Shown: positions 19,830 to 28,222 of the stretch, in pieces
Numbering within the stretch: position 1 is the first letter of the stretch
How the letters are laid out: each line of letters begins with the position of its first letter
Source of the DNA: a virus
Reading direction: 5' to 3' (one strand)
IMG/VR virus record: IMGVR_UViG_3300018421_005425
Coordinates: 1-47,624 of that record
Length of the DNA stretch: 47,624 nucleotides
Notes under the pieces: model-generated
Told to the model about the DNA's origin: nothing
Databases searched by the model: none
Seen by the model: the letters and a program-made list of their open reading frames with translations, nothing else
Position numbers and translations under genes: made by a program

Positions 19830-20972
19830 ATGCCGGTATCAGCAGGTACATTAGTACTAGCCTCAGAATACAACACAGTAGCTGAACTAGTCAACAAAAT
19901 TTTTGGTGACAAGTATAGTACTGTTCTGGTGACAGATGCTGATAGATCTAATCATAAATTTGGATGGGGTGCAGTACATGTTGATGATGCCCTTGTTGAA
20001 GGAACATTAATTACTGCAGAAAGGTTACAAGGTTTAGTTGACCGTACAAACATTATGGTTGACCATGTCAATATTAATGATACAATATTGGTGTTTAACG
20101 TTCCTGCTAACCGTACTGATATACTTATAAGAACACCCATTCGTGCTGAAGATTTAAATGTAGTTGAATCAAAAGTTAACACTAGCATTTTAACAAACAA
20201 CACACATTTAACTATTGACCCAACAAATGCTAGTTCTTATATCGTAACGCCATCAAGTCCATATCAACGCAGTATTCCATGGATGGACCAATTGATAGGT
20301 GAACATAGATGGACGTTCAATGACTATAATCATGCTCGTTATTTTTTCAATAGTGGCGGACAACTTCGCCTAAACATGGAAATGTCTGGTGGTTCAACTG
20401 CTGGATATAACAACTGGGCGGACATTATTAATGAAATTGGTGTCTTAAGTTTAACATGGAACAACGTTATACAAAGTAGTAGTAGAACACTTGGTACTAG
20501 CGAAGGTAAAGGGTTTTATGACTTAACTGATCAATATCAGCTGTTGTTTACTAGTAGTGGCGTTACAATACCTGAAGACTGGGATTCAGCATATGGATAC
20601 GGATATGGATACGGATATACAGGATCATATGTGTATGGAGACCCACTTTCATTTTGGGACAGCCCGCAGCCATCAGGATACGGATACGGTTATGGTTACG
20701 GCTATGGCTATGGGTATAGTGGTTATAGTAGTTACGCAAACCGCTATATGAAACTTTATGGAAAATGGGCAAATAATGGACGTGATGTAGATCTAAAAAT
20801 AACACTTGATGATACAGCATATAATCAAGTGTCCGACGGTACTTTTGAAGTAACACCTAGCTATCTTATGCCTGATGTTATTGAAAGAGGTCTTGAGCCT
20901 GCTAGATTTGACGTGAGTCCAGATCCTATTTTTTCTATCATTAATGATTTTATGACCGGCGATGATGGCTAA
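19830..20972 (+). CDS. Virion structural/fibre protein with Tyr-Gly repeats
   Basis: The 380-aa product begins 'MPVSAGTLVLASEYNTVA' and contains a central 'HARYFFNSGGQLRLNMEMSGG' segment. I recognise this pattern from virion proteins of marine T4-like phages. Residues about 255-263 and 283-296 are alternating Tyr-Gly repeats flanking a short aromatic linker, inserted in an otherwise ordinary beta-rich protein. The final ~80 residues (from 'NRYMKLYGKW') resume the ordered domain. An AGGAGC sequence lies in the upstream gene and the gap is one base. The repeat region probably forms a surface loop or linker. A role as a fibre or tail component is inferred from context. Confidence 0.6.
   Translation: MPVSAGTLVLASEYNTVAELVNKIFGDKYSTVLVTDADRSNHKFGWGAVHVDDALVEGTLITAERLQGLVDRTNIMVDHVNINDTILVFNVPANRTDILIRTPIRAEDLNVVESKVNTSILTNNTHLTIDPTNASSYIVTPSSPYQRSIPWMDQLIGEHRWTFNDYNHARYFFNSGGQLRLNMEMSGGSTAGYNNWADIINEIGVLSLTWNNVIQSSSRTLGTSEGKGFYDLTDQYQLLFTSSGVTIPEDWDSAYGYGYGYGYTGSYVYGDPLSFWDSPQPSGYGYGYGYGYGYGYSGYSSYANRYMKLYGKWANNGRDVDLKITLDDTAYNQVSDGTFEVTPSYLMPDVIERGLEPARFDVSPDPIFSIINDFMTGDDG
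20592..20717 (+). repeat. Tyr-Gly dipeptide repeat tracts
   Basis: Two tracts (20592-20618 and 20676-20717) encode alternating Tyr and Gly. The first repeats TATGGATACGGA nearly exactly, as expected of recent slippage. The second uses all four Gly codons and both Tyr codons while keeping the (GY)n protein pattern, which points to selection on the peptide. Confidence 0.85.
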
Positions 20973-20980
20973 AAAATAGC

Positions 20981-21010
20981 TTGACAAATCTCATATAAAT
21001 AAGTTATATT
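20981..21010 (+). promoter_or_regulatory. Overlapping sigma70-type and T4-late promoters
   Basis: A perfect -35 box TTGACA (20981-20986) is followed 17 or 18 bases later by a -10 box TTATAT or TATATT (21004-21010). A perfect T4 late element TATAAATA occupies 20994-21001, between the two boxes. AAGGAGA (21024-21030) then gives a strong Shine-Dalgarno sequence 8 bases before the ATG at 21039. The pair lies in the largest true gap of the plus-strand block, at the border between virion genes and the accessory array. It probably drives that array both early (host RNA polymerase) and late (phage sigma). This is based on consensus matches only. Confidence 0.75.
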
Positions 21011-21038
21011 AGTAGTTAATTATAAGGAGAAACTCACC

Positions 21039-21386
21039 ATGGATGAGAGACTCGGGAAAGCCCTAGAATTTGGCAACTATCGAACTACATTAGCAAACCA
21101 AAAACGCAACGTTATTTCTAGAATGCAAAATCTTCAGAAGGTGCATTATAACGGTGGGTCTTTTAATGCTAGTCCACAAACAATTGCATTTGTGCAAGCA
21201 CTTATTTCAGTTAAAAAGAAATCAAGTGTAATACTTGACGTTAAAGAAAATCCAATTGAAATTGAAGACTTACAAGATTTTTTAGATACACTTATTAGTG
21301 CTTACACTGAAGGTGTGAATGAATATAAAGTTCAAATGGATAAACTTAAAAAAGCAAGAAATATTAAAAAAATTATGGACTGGTAA
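21039..21386 (+). CDS. Conserved small phage protein of unknown function
   Basis: This 115-aa, mostly helical, lysine-rich protein begins 'MDERLGKALEFGNYRTTLANQKRN' and ends in a helix with 'KKARNIKKIMDW'. I recognise the pattern as a small protein found in other marine T4-like phages but cannot assign a function. It is the first gene after the dual promoter, with an AAGGAGA Shine-Dalgarno sequence. Its stop overlaps the following glycosyltransferase start (TAATG). It could be a DNA- or protein-binding accessory factor; there is no motif evidence. Confidence 0.55.
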   Translation: MDERLGKALEFGNYRTTLANQKRNVISRMQNLQKVHYNGGSFNASPQTIAFVQALISVKKKSSVILDVKENPIEIEDLQDFLDTLISAYTEGVNEYKVQMDKLKKARNIKKIMDW

Positions 21387-22294
21387 TGAGCGAAGAAGAG
21401 CGTGGCGTATGCATGTTTGCATACAACAATGATAAAATGGACTATATTCAATTTGCCCATTTAGCGGCGGCATATGTTAAAAGAAATATGCCAAATTTGA
21501 ACACATGTCTTATTACTGATAATGGTACATACTCGTATCTTAAAGACAGTATACCTGATAAACTACATAACAAAGTCTTTGATACTGTAGTCATACAGGA
21601 TGTAACACATCCTAGTAATCCACGTAGACACTATGACAGTCCGTGGACTGAATTCAGTGCGCAATTTAGTAATAGTAACAAGCATGAAATTTTTGAACTT
21701 ACTCCTTTTGAAAGAACTATGTTAATTGATACTGACTACTTTATTATGAACAATGACTACGCATATGTGTTTGATAGTGATATTCCTATTGCAATGCACA
21801 AATATGCTAGATATTTAGAACACCAACCCCCGTACATGAATGAACAACAACTAAGTGATGCTGGCATTCACCATTGGTGGAGTACAGTTGTTTACTTTGA
21901 TCAAAGTGAAGAAAGTCGTGTGTTTTTTGATACATGGGCTCATGTAAAAGACAACTGGGACTATTATCATTTATTATATCAGTTTCCGCCTGGACTATTT
22001 CGTACTGACTTTTGTGTTAGTATTGCAGCACATATTCTAAATGGGTTTAATGAAAACACTTTTGTACATACCTTTGACGGAATGAAAATGGTTAATATGG
22101 ACCAAAAAGATGATATTGTTGAAATTAAAAGCGCAAATGATATTATTTTGTTAAGTCATAACCGTCAAGAACAATGGAAAAATATATTAACTCGTTACGA
22201 AAATACTAATATGCATCTTATGAACAAACTTGCTATTTCTAGAAATGCACAAAGTATGTTAGAAAAAGTCACTGAAGGATGGGATGTATTATGA
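21386..22294 (+). CDS. Glycosyltransferase-like protein (GT-A, GT8-type)
   Basis: The 302-aa product has the order expected of a GT-A nucleotide-sugar transferase: an N-terminal Rossmann-like segment with 'NLNTCLITDNGTYSYL', an acidic DTD metal-binding motif at D115-D117 in 'RTMLIDTDYFI', and a 'HHWWSTVVYFDQSEES' segment that fits the acceptor region. Family members transfer a sugar from a nucleotide donor with a divalent metal. The donor and acceptor are unknown. It has no signal peptide or membrane segment, so it acts in the host cytoplasm. It is coupled by TAATG to the gene before and by ATGA to a related transferase after. Confidence 0.68.
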   Translation: MSEEERGVCMFAYNNDKMDYIQFAHLAAAYVKRNMPNLNTCLITDNGTYSYLKDSIPDKLHNKVFDTVVIQDVTHPSNPRRHYDSPWTEFSAQFSNSNKHEIFELTPFERTMLIDTDYFIMNNDYAYVFDSDIPIAMHKYARYLEHQPPYMNEQQLSDAGIHHWWSTVVYFDQSEESRVFFDTWAHVKDNWDYYHLLYQFPPGLFRTDFCVSIAAHILNGFNENTFVHTFDGMKMVNMDQKDDIVEIKSANDIILLSHNRQEQWKNILTRYENTNMHLMNKLAISRNAQSMLEKVTEGWDVL

Positions 22295-23169
22295 GCAAAA
22301 AAGGATTTGTGATATTAGCAATTAATACTGAGCAAAGTATGTTGAACTATGCCTATGCTACGGCTGCAAGTATTAAGTTATCAGATCCAGAATCTAGTAT
22401 ATGTATTGTACTTGATAAAGGGGCTGAACTACCAAAAATTTATGCTAATGTGTTTGATTATGTGACTGAATTGCCCTTTGGTAACAGTGCATACAAAGAT
22501 GGTTTTCATGGCATGAACGTTTGGCAAATGATACATGCTACTCCATATGATGAAACTATATATGTAGACTTTGATACAATATTTCTCAACGTTGATGTTG
22601 AGTTGTTATGGGAAACAATGTCCAAAAATGACATTTCTATTCCTTCGGCTGCCAGAACGTATAGAAACCAACCTTTAAGGTTGGGTAGTAGTCTTTTTGA
22701 ATATGAATCACATTATGAACTTCCCAAGTTATACAATAGTATGATATATTTTAAACGAGATAGCCAGTCTGCAATTGAATGGTTTAAAATGGCTGATGCA
22801 GTGTTGCAAAACTGGAGAGAAATTTATAGTAGTTTAATGCCAGATAAAAAGCCTCCACGTTTTAGTAAAAATATTTTGTGTAATATTGTAACACATTTGT
22901 TAGATGTCGAATCAAACTTGAAAGTTGTTAATAACGACTTTTATGATTTGCATACTACAAGCCAATGGCTATGGAATAATGATGTTCCAGATGAATGGAC
23001 TGAAGTGTTAAACTATTGGTTTCCAGAAAACAAAAAACTCATCATTGAAAACAGTATAATTTCATCAGGAATTGTGCACTATCGAGATTTAAATTTTATA
23101 ACAGAAGAAATATTGAATGAATACCGAACCCAGATTGATATCAGTAGTAGGAGAAAAGCCGCTTCCTAA
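22291..23169 (+). CDS. Glycosyltransferase-like protein (GT-A, GT8-type), paralogue-like
   Basis: The start at 22291 (ATGA overlap with the upstream stop) is preferred over an in-frame ATG 12 bases earlier. The sequence begins 'KKGFVILAINTEQSMLNYAYATAASIKLSDPES', typical of the GT8-type donor-binding region. It has a DFD motif at D93-D95 ('IYVDFDTIFLN') for metal binding, followed by 'YNSMIYFKRDSQSAIEWF', matching the order of the previous gene's 'STVVYFDQSEESRVFF'. The two genes look like a diverged tandem pair. No membrane segment is seen. The 3' end overlaps the next frame by 53 bases. The sugar and acceptor are unknown. Confidence 0.65.
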   Translation: MSKKGFVILAINTEQSMLNYAYATAASIKLSDPESSICIVLDKGAELPKIYANVFDYVTELPFGNSAYKDGFHGMNVWQMIHATPYDETIYVDFDTIFLNVDVELLWETMSKNDISIPSAARTYRNQPLRLGSSLFEYESHYELPKLYNSMIYFKRDSQSAIEWFKMADAVLQNWREIYSSLMPDKKPPRFSKNILCNIVTHLLDVESNLKVVNNDFYDLHTTSQWLWNNDVPDEWTEVLNYWFPENKKLIIENSIISSGIVHYRDLNFITEEILNEYRTQIDISSRRKAAS

Positions 23170-24121
23170 GTACTATGTTTATTATGATGAATGGACTGGT
23201 GAAATCATCAATATAACAAACAAGTACAAAGCGTCTAAGAATCCACATCTGGTAACAGAAGACAACACTGCAGCAGAACTTATTTTGGGACACCTAAATC
23301 CCAAAAAATTTATTGTGATGGAAACACCAGATGGGATTTTCTTAATGCCTAAACAGCATCAATTGCGACTTAAAGAAGAAGAAAATCATCTTAGTAAAGT
23401 TGCTGAAATTCCGTTGACCACTGACAGAGAAATTAACATTATCAAATACACTAATAGTTGGATGTTGGAAGTTAATATCAGTACTGATGCTGTGTATAAG
23501 ATGACTGGTAGACGCAACAACAAAAAGTTTTCTAAAAAAGAGAATGTAAACAACAGTACTATATACTTTTACATTATTGAAAAAAATAATCCACTGAATC
23601 TAATCAAAACTATCAAGATTGATCCTATTGATTTGATTAACAAAGGATTTGAACTCTTTAACTTGGAGGATCTACAGAACGTTATCGGACTCAATAATAT
23701 TGATATCCTAACTCGTAGAATTTTTAAAAGTTATGGCTTGAAATCTAAAGAAAACTATGTTAGTGTAGAGTATCTCAAAAGGAAAAACTCTAGGCGTAAT
23801 CATTATAATATTACGGATGTAAATAAAGAAGCAGCATTTTATATTAGTAAAAGTACAGAAGGTTGGATTTTTAGAAGCAATTTTAATAGTCCTGATGAAT
23901 TTAAAATCTTTAGCAATCTAAAAATTTACATCACTGGAGATACTCCATTTGACCTTAAAGATACAATAGTGTTGCCATTAACAGAACTAGGCAACCATGG
24001 AGAGTTATATGTTAAAACTGACGCCGATCTTTTAACATCTAAGTTATTAATCGGTGAAGAAGGCAAGCATTTGTCATTTAATTATGAGGAACTAGAATAT
24101 GTCAAACCTGGTAAGTATTAA
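23117..24121 (+). CDS. Unknown protein in the glycosyltransferase cluster
   Basis: The 334-aa product begins 'MNTEPRLISVVGEKPLPKYYVYYDEWTGEIINIT' and is lysine- and asparagine-rich with mixed alpha and beta character. No catalytic motif, membrane segment or repeat is recognisable. The ATG at 23117 gives an unusually long 53-base overlap with the gene before, but no later in-frame start keeps the 'YYVYYDEWTGEI' segment, so it is retained. The end overlaps the next glycosyltransferase by 23 bases. It could be a structural protein or a partner of the transferases; neither is supported beyond context. Confidence 0.5.
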   Translation: MNTEPRLISVVGEKPLPKYYVYYDEWTGEIINITNKYKASKNPHLVTEDNTAAELILGHLNPKKFIVMETPDGIFLMPKQHQLRLKEEENHLSKVAEIPLTTDREINIIKYTNSWMLEVNISTDAVYKMTGRRNNKKFSKKENVNNSTIYFYIIEKNNPLNLIKTIKIDPIDLINKGFELFNLEDLQNVIGLNNIDILTRRIFKSYGLKSKENYVSVEYLKRKNSRRNHYNITDVNKEAAFYISKSTEGWIFRSNFNSPDEFKIFSNLKIYITGDTPFDLKDTIVLPLTELGNHGELYVKTDADLLTSKLLIGEEGKHLSFNYEELEYVKPGKY

Positions 24122-25082
24122 TGAATTTGACATAGTTTATATCAGCTACGACGAACCCAATGCTGATGAAAACTATGCAGACTTATTAGATAAATGTCCA
24201 TGGGCCAAGAGGAGCCATGGAGTATGGGGAAGTGATGCTGCACACAAGGCCGCCGCAGCACTAAGTGAAACTGAACGTTTTATTACAATTGATGCTGATA
24301 ACATCGTTAATGAAGATTTTTTTAATGTTGAATTAGACATGGATAGAATTGGAGATAACCATGTTATTAGTTTTGCAGCAAAAAACAAAATTAATGGTTT
24401 AGTGTATGGCAATGGCGGCATTAAAATGTGGCCGGTTGATGTTGTAAACCGTATGCGTACACACGAAGCTGCACCAGTAACTGATAAACGTGCACAGGTT
24501 GATTTTTGTTGGAATATCCACTATGTGCAAATGAACAATTGGTATTCATGGGTACACAACAACGGAAGTCCATTACAAGCATGGCGTGCTGGTTTCCGTG
24601 AAGGTGTTAAAATGGGCTTAGAAAATGGTGATGTGGTTGCGCCAGATAAACTAAAGCGTATCCACAGAGAAAACTATCGTAGACTCTTAGTTTGGATGAC
24701 AATTGGCGAAGATGCAACCAATGGGCTGTGGGCAATGTATGGTGCAAGATTAGGTGCATATATGACCAATGTCAAGCGGCATGATTGGGATTGGAGAAAT
24801 GTGCGAGATTTTGACTGGCTAACCAAGTTTTTTAATGAAGAACTTGCGCCACAATTTGCTGATGGAACAGAGTTGTGTCCAAGAACTGGATACAGTTGGG
24901 ATCCAACAAAACTAAAAGCAGAAACTGTGAGATTGGGAACTGAACTACGTAGCGAACTAGATTTAGAAATCGCAGATATTGGTCTTGAGGGTTCACGTTT
25001 TTGGAAAACTGTATATCGCAATCCAAGTAGACTTGGTCCACAAGTACGTGAAGACCAAGTAGACAATAACATAGAGGATTAA
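24099..25082 (+). CDS. Glycosyltransferase-like protein (GT-A fold, DAD motif)
   Basis: The 327-aa product contains 'FDIVYISYDEPNADENYADLL' near the N-terminus and a metal-binding DAD at D65-D67 in 'FITIDADNIV'. These are followed by 'GLVYGNGGIKMWPVDVV' and a conserved-looking aromatic region ('DFCWNIHYVQMNNWYS'). I recognise this pattern from glycosyltransferase-like proteins of marine phages. It is not closely similar to the two transferases upstream, so it probably uses a different donor or acceptor. GAGGA lies just before the next gene, which starts one base after this stop. Confidence 0.65.
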   Translation: MSNLVSINEFDIVYISYDEPNADENYADLLDKCPWAKRSHGVWGSDAAHKAAAALSETERFITIDADNIVNEDFFNVELDMDRIGDNHVISFAAKNKINGLVYGNGGIKMWPVDVVNRMRTHEAAPVTDKRAQVDFCWNIHYVQMNNWYSWVHNNGSPLQAWRAGFREGVKMGLENGDVVAPDKLKRIHRENYRRLLVWMTIGEDATNGLWAMYGARLGAYMTNVKRHDWDWRNVRDFDWLTKFFNEELAPQFADGTELCPRTGYSWDPTKLKAETVRLGTELRSELDLEIADIGLEGSRFWKTVYRNPSRLGPQVREDQVDNNIED

Positions 25083-25083
25083 T

Positions 25084-26556
25084 ATGTCTAACGAAGAAAA
25101 ACCAAAGTTTCCAGATGATTTGTCTATCGATCCGCAAGAAGCCGCTGAACAAATACGTCCAGTTTTAGACAAAATCAGTCCTAGTATGTGTATGGCTAAG
25201 TGGCTTTGGTCAAGTATTCATTTGACAAATGGGTTGACTAACAGTTGTTTTCTTCCTCCTGTGCATAAGATTGAAGCAGGTGCTGTTAAAGAAAATCCAA
25301 AAGCACTTCACAATACTCCAGAGAAAAAAGAACAACGTGCTATGATGCTCAAAGGCGAACAACCTGATGGATGTAGCTACTGTTGGAATATTGAAAACAT
25401 GGATAGGTCTTTTCTTAGTGATAGACATTATCGTAGTAGCGAACCATGGGCAGCCGCAGGTTGGGAAGATGTACTAGAAGCTGGTGCTGATGGTGATGTT
25501 GAACCACGTTACTTGGAAATTAATTTTAACCATGCTTGTAATTTAGCATGTAGTTATTGTAGTCCACATTTGAGTTCAAAGTGGGCAGAAGATATTGAAC
25601 AAGATGGTCCTTATAATACTATTGTTCCTCATAATAGTATTGACTATTTTAAGCAAATCGGACACTATCCTATTCCAAATAGACAAGTAAATCCGTATGT
25701 AGACGCATTTTGGGAATGGTGGCCAGAGCTATATCCAAAACTCAAGAGCTTTAGAATGACAGGCGGTGAGCCGCTAATGGACAAAAACACATTTCGTGTA
25801 TTAGACCATATTGTTGACAATCCAAGAGAGGATTTGGAAGTTGCTGTGACTACAAATGCAAGTGTTCCAGAAAAACTTTGGAACAACTTTGTTGATAAGG
25901 TTAGTTTTATTAGCGAATACAAAAAAGTCAAACGCTTTAGAATGTTTGTAAGTGTGGATGGCTGGGGAGAACAAGCAGAGTACATGCGTGATGGATTAGA
26001 CTTTGATCGTATGTGGAACAATGTTCATAACTACTTAACTCGTGTCGATGAAGGTTTAGTTACATTTATTGTTACGTTTAATATGTTAAGTTTGCCAAGT
26101 ATTAAACAGTTATTGGAAGGCATCCATGAACTTCAAAAAGTGCACAATGTATCTAAGACTCGACGAGAAGAGAATGGTGTGTTAAAAGTATATGGACACC
26201 ATAAAGTGTTTATTGATACTCCAATGTTGCGCTATCCACATTGGCAAAGTTTGCAGTTGGTGCCCGAAGAGTTTTGGCATTATGGTGATGAAGCACTTGA
26301 GTATATGAAAGCACACACAGACAAAGGTCGTGATTCACGATGGACTGGGTTTAAGCCCCATCAAATTGAACGATTTGATCGTAGTTTGGAATTTATGAAA
26401 GCAGGTTTTGATAATGACGAGCAATTACATGAAGCACAAGAAAATTGTGTAAGATTTTTTGATGATTATGATAGACGGCGTGGAAGAGATTTCCAAAAAT
26501 CATTTCCTGAATTCGGGCCACTAATTAATAAATGGAGAGTAGACCACAATGTATAG
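25084..26556 (+). CDS. Radical SAM protein 1, N-terminal Twitch-like module
   Basis: The 490-aa protein carries the radical SAM CxxxCxxC signature at C152, C156 and C159 ('ACNLACSYC'), which would hold the [4Fe-4S] cluster that cleaves S-adenosylmethionine, and the GGEP motif at 227-230. An N-terminal cysteine module (C36, C55, C97, C100) probably holds a second cluster, as in Twitch-type proteins. It has a single Cys (SC) where most neighbours have CC. Its core closely resembles the next gene ('NPYVDAFWEWWPELYPKLKS' against 'NPYVEAFWKWWPDLRKSLKV'), so the two are tandem paralogues. The substrate is unknown; related enzymes act on peptides, proteins or small molecules. It is first in an array of eight radical SAM genes. 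Confidence 0.82.
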   Translation: MSNEEKPKFPDDLSIDPQEAAEQIRPVLDKISPSMCMAKWLWSSIHLTNGLTNSCFLPPVHKIEAGAVKENPKALHNTPEKKEQRAMMLKGEQPDGCSYCWNIENMDRSFLSDRHYRSSEPWAAAGWEDVLEAGADGDVEPRYLEINFNHACNLACSYCSPHLSSKWAEDIEQDGPYNTIVPHNSIDYFKQIGHYPIPNRQVNPYVDAFWEWWPELYPKLKSFRMTGGEPLMDKNTFRVLDHIVDNPREDLEVAVTTNASVPEKLWNNFVDKVSFISEYKKVKRFRMFVSVDGWGEQAEYMRDGLDFDRMWNNVHNYLTRVDEGLVTFIVTFNMLSLPSIKQLLEGIHELQKVHNVSKTRREENGVLKVYGHHKVFIDTPMLRYPHWQSLQLVPEEFWHYGDEALEYMKAHTDKGRDSRWTGFKPHQIERFDRSLEFMKAGFDNDEQLHEAQENCVRFFDDYDRRRGRDFQKSFPEFGPLINKWRVDHNV

Positions 26557-28222
26557 AGATGTAGACTACCAAGCAGAACGTGAATATATGAAAGAAGTAT
26601 ATGGTAATGATACAATGTGCACTGCTAAGTTTTTTACTAGTACATTGTATCTGCAAAGTGGGCAAACACATAGTTGCTATCATCCATTACCCCACCAGGT
26701 TGGATTAGATGAAATTGTGGATAATCCTAGTGCAATTCATAACAGTGCACATAAGAAAAAACAACGCAAGAAGATGCTCTGTGGTGAACGTCCTGGCGAA
26801 TGTAATTACTGTTGGCGAGTTGAAGACATTGGTGAAGATGTTTTAAGTGATAGAATTATCAAAAGTAAAAATGAACGACTGTTAACACCAGATGCACATG
26901 ATATTATTTTAGACAAAGGCGAAGACTATAACTATGATCCAACATACTTGGAAATTAGTTTTGGCAACGAGTGCAACATGAAATGTGCATACTGTCATCC
27001 CAAAGCAAGTAGTGCTTGGATGAAGGAAATGGAGTTACATGGACAATTTGAAAGTGCGCCGCATTTACAAATTCTTGAAGAAAAGATTTATCCAGAAGAA
27101 GAAAACCCATATGTTGAAGCATTTTGGAAATGGTGGCCAGATTTACGCAAGAGCTTAAAAGTGTTGCGCTTAACTGGTGGCGAGCCGTTACTTCAGCAAA
27201 ACACTTGGAAGTTTTTGGATATGTTGGAAAAGACTGACGACTGTTCAGACATGATCTTTCAACTTAACACTAACTTGAATATTAAAAACGTTCTTGTTAA
27301 AAGGTTAGTTAAAAAAATAGATGCACTAATCAAAAATAAAAAGATTAAAAAGTTTGCATTGTTTACAAGTGTTGAAAGTTGGGGAGAACGTGCACAATAT
27401 GCACGTAGTGGCCTTGACTGTGATTTATTTGAGAAAAACATAGAAACAATTATGACAGGATTAAATCATTTTGAAAGTGATGAGTTTTCTGGCATACAAA
27501 TTATGAACACATTTAACATTATGTGTGTTACTAGCTATATTGCATTCCTTAAAAAGATGCTTGAATGGAGACAAAAGTTTACACTTGGAAAAGGCAAACC
27601 TCACTTGTCATTTGATATTCCACATTGTACAGAGCCTAATCACTGGACGTTAGTGGGACTTCCTGATGAATATGGTGTATACTTTGAAGAAACTAAAACA
27701 TTTATGTATCAGAACAGTTGGAGAAATAACTGGAACAAGTACCCTAATGATACCCATCCTTTCTATTATGGTAAATACTTTTCGGATGAAGAACGTGCTG
27801 CGTGGGATCGTGTAATTAAAGTTTGGGAAAACATTGTTGAAGGTCGTGCAAAAATTGACTGTGAAGAATATCTAAAACCTAGAAATGTAGACGATGCTCG
27901 ACGAAATTGGTTTTTGTTTATCAATGAAACTGATAAAAGACGTGGCACTAACTTTTTAGACATTTTTCCAGAAATGGAATCATATTATACAATTTGTAAA
28001 GGACTAGAAGATATTGAAAACATGGCATACAACCAGTCATGTAAAGATGAAATGTTGAACTTAAAACAGCCTATACAGATTCACTGGGACGATGATTTTG
28101 TTCGAGATTATCCAGCTCTTGCTAATACAATAGTTGAATATAGAAAACAAAAGAAAGCGCCTACAGAGCTTTACTATGAGGATAAGCTAACAGACAGATT
28201 TGGATTTAAGAAGAAAAAATAA
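26549..28222 (+). CDS. Radical SAM protein 2, N-terminal Twitch-like module
   Basis: The 557-aa protein is the longest Twitch-type member of the array. The radical SAM cysteines are C142, C146 and C149 ('ECNMKCAYC'), and GGEP follows at about 210-213. The N-terminal module uses C24, C43, C85 and C88 and, as in the preceding paralogue, lacks the CC pair. A C-terminal extension of about 100 residues, rich in charged and aromatic residues, is not present in the paralogue and may bind a partner or substrate. The start overlaps the previous stop by 8 bases and the end overlaps the next start (TAATG). The reaction is unknown. Confidence 0.8.
   Translation: MYRDVDYQAEREYMKEVYGNDTMCTAKFFTSTLYLQSGQTHSCYHPLPHQVGLDEIVDNPSAIHNSAHKKKQRKKMLCGERPGECNYCWRVEDIGEDVLSDRIIKSKNERLLTPDAHDIILDKGEDYNYDPTYLEISFGNECNMKCAYCHPKASSAWMKEMELHGQFESAPHLQILEEKIYPEEENPYVEAFWKWWPDLRKSLKVLRLTGGEPLLQQNTWKFLDMLEKTDDCSDMIFQLNTNLNIKNVLVKRLVKKIDALIKNKKIKKFALFTSVESWGERAQYARSGLDCDLFEKNIETIMTGLNHFESDEFSGIQIMNTFNIMCVTSYIAFLKKMLEWRQKFTLGKGKPHLSFDIPHCTEPNHWTLVGLPDEYGVYFEETKTFMYQNSWRNNWNKYPNDTHPFYYGKYFSDEERAAWDRVIKVWENIVEGRAKIDCEEYLKPRNVDDARRNWFLFINETDKRRGTNFLDIFPEMESYYTICKGLEDIENMAYNQSCKDEMLNLKQPIQIHWDDDFVRDYPALANTIVEYRKQKKAPTELYYEDKLTDRFGFKKKK

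Noticed and set aside
20592-20717. CRISPR-like or regulatory tandem repeat
   Set aside because: The repeats are in frame, have no spacers and encode Tyr-Gly.
20968-20980. GCTA/TAGC inverted repeat as a terminator after the fibre gene
   Set aside because: The stem is only four base pairs and has no following U-tract.
24674-25072. Minus-strand open frame of 132 codons
   Set aside because: It is a shadow of the glycosyltransferase at 24099-25082, with no ribosome site or recognisable domain.
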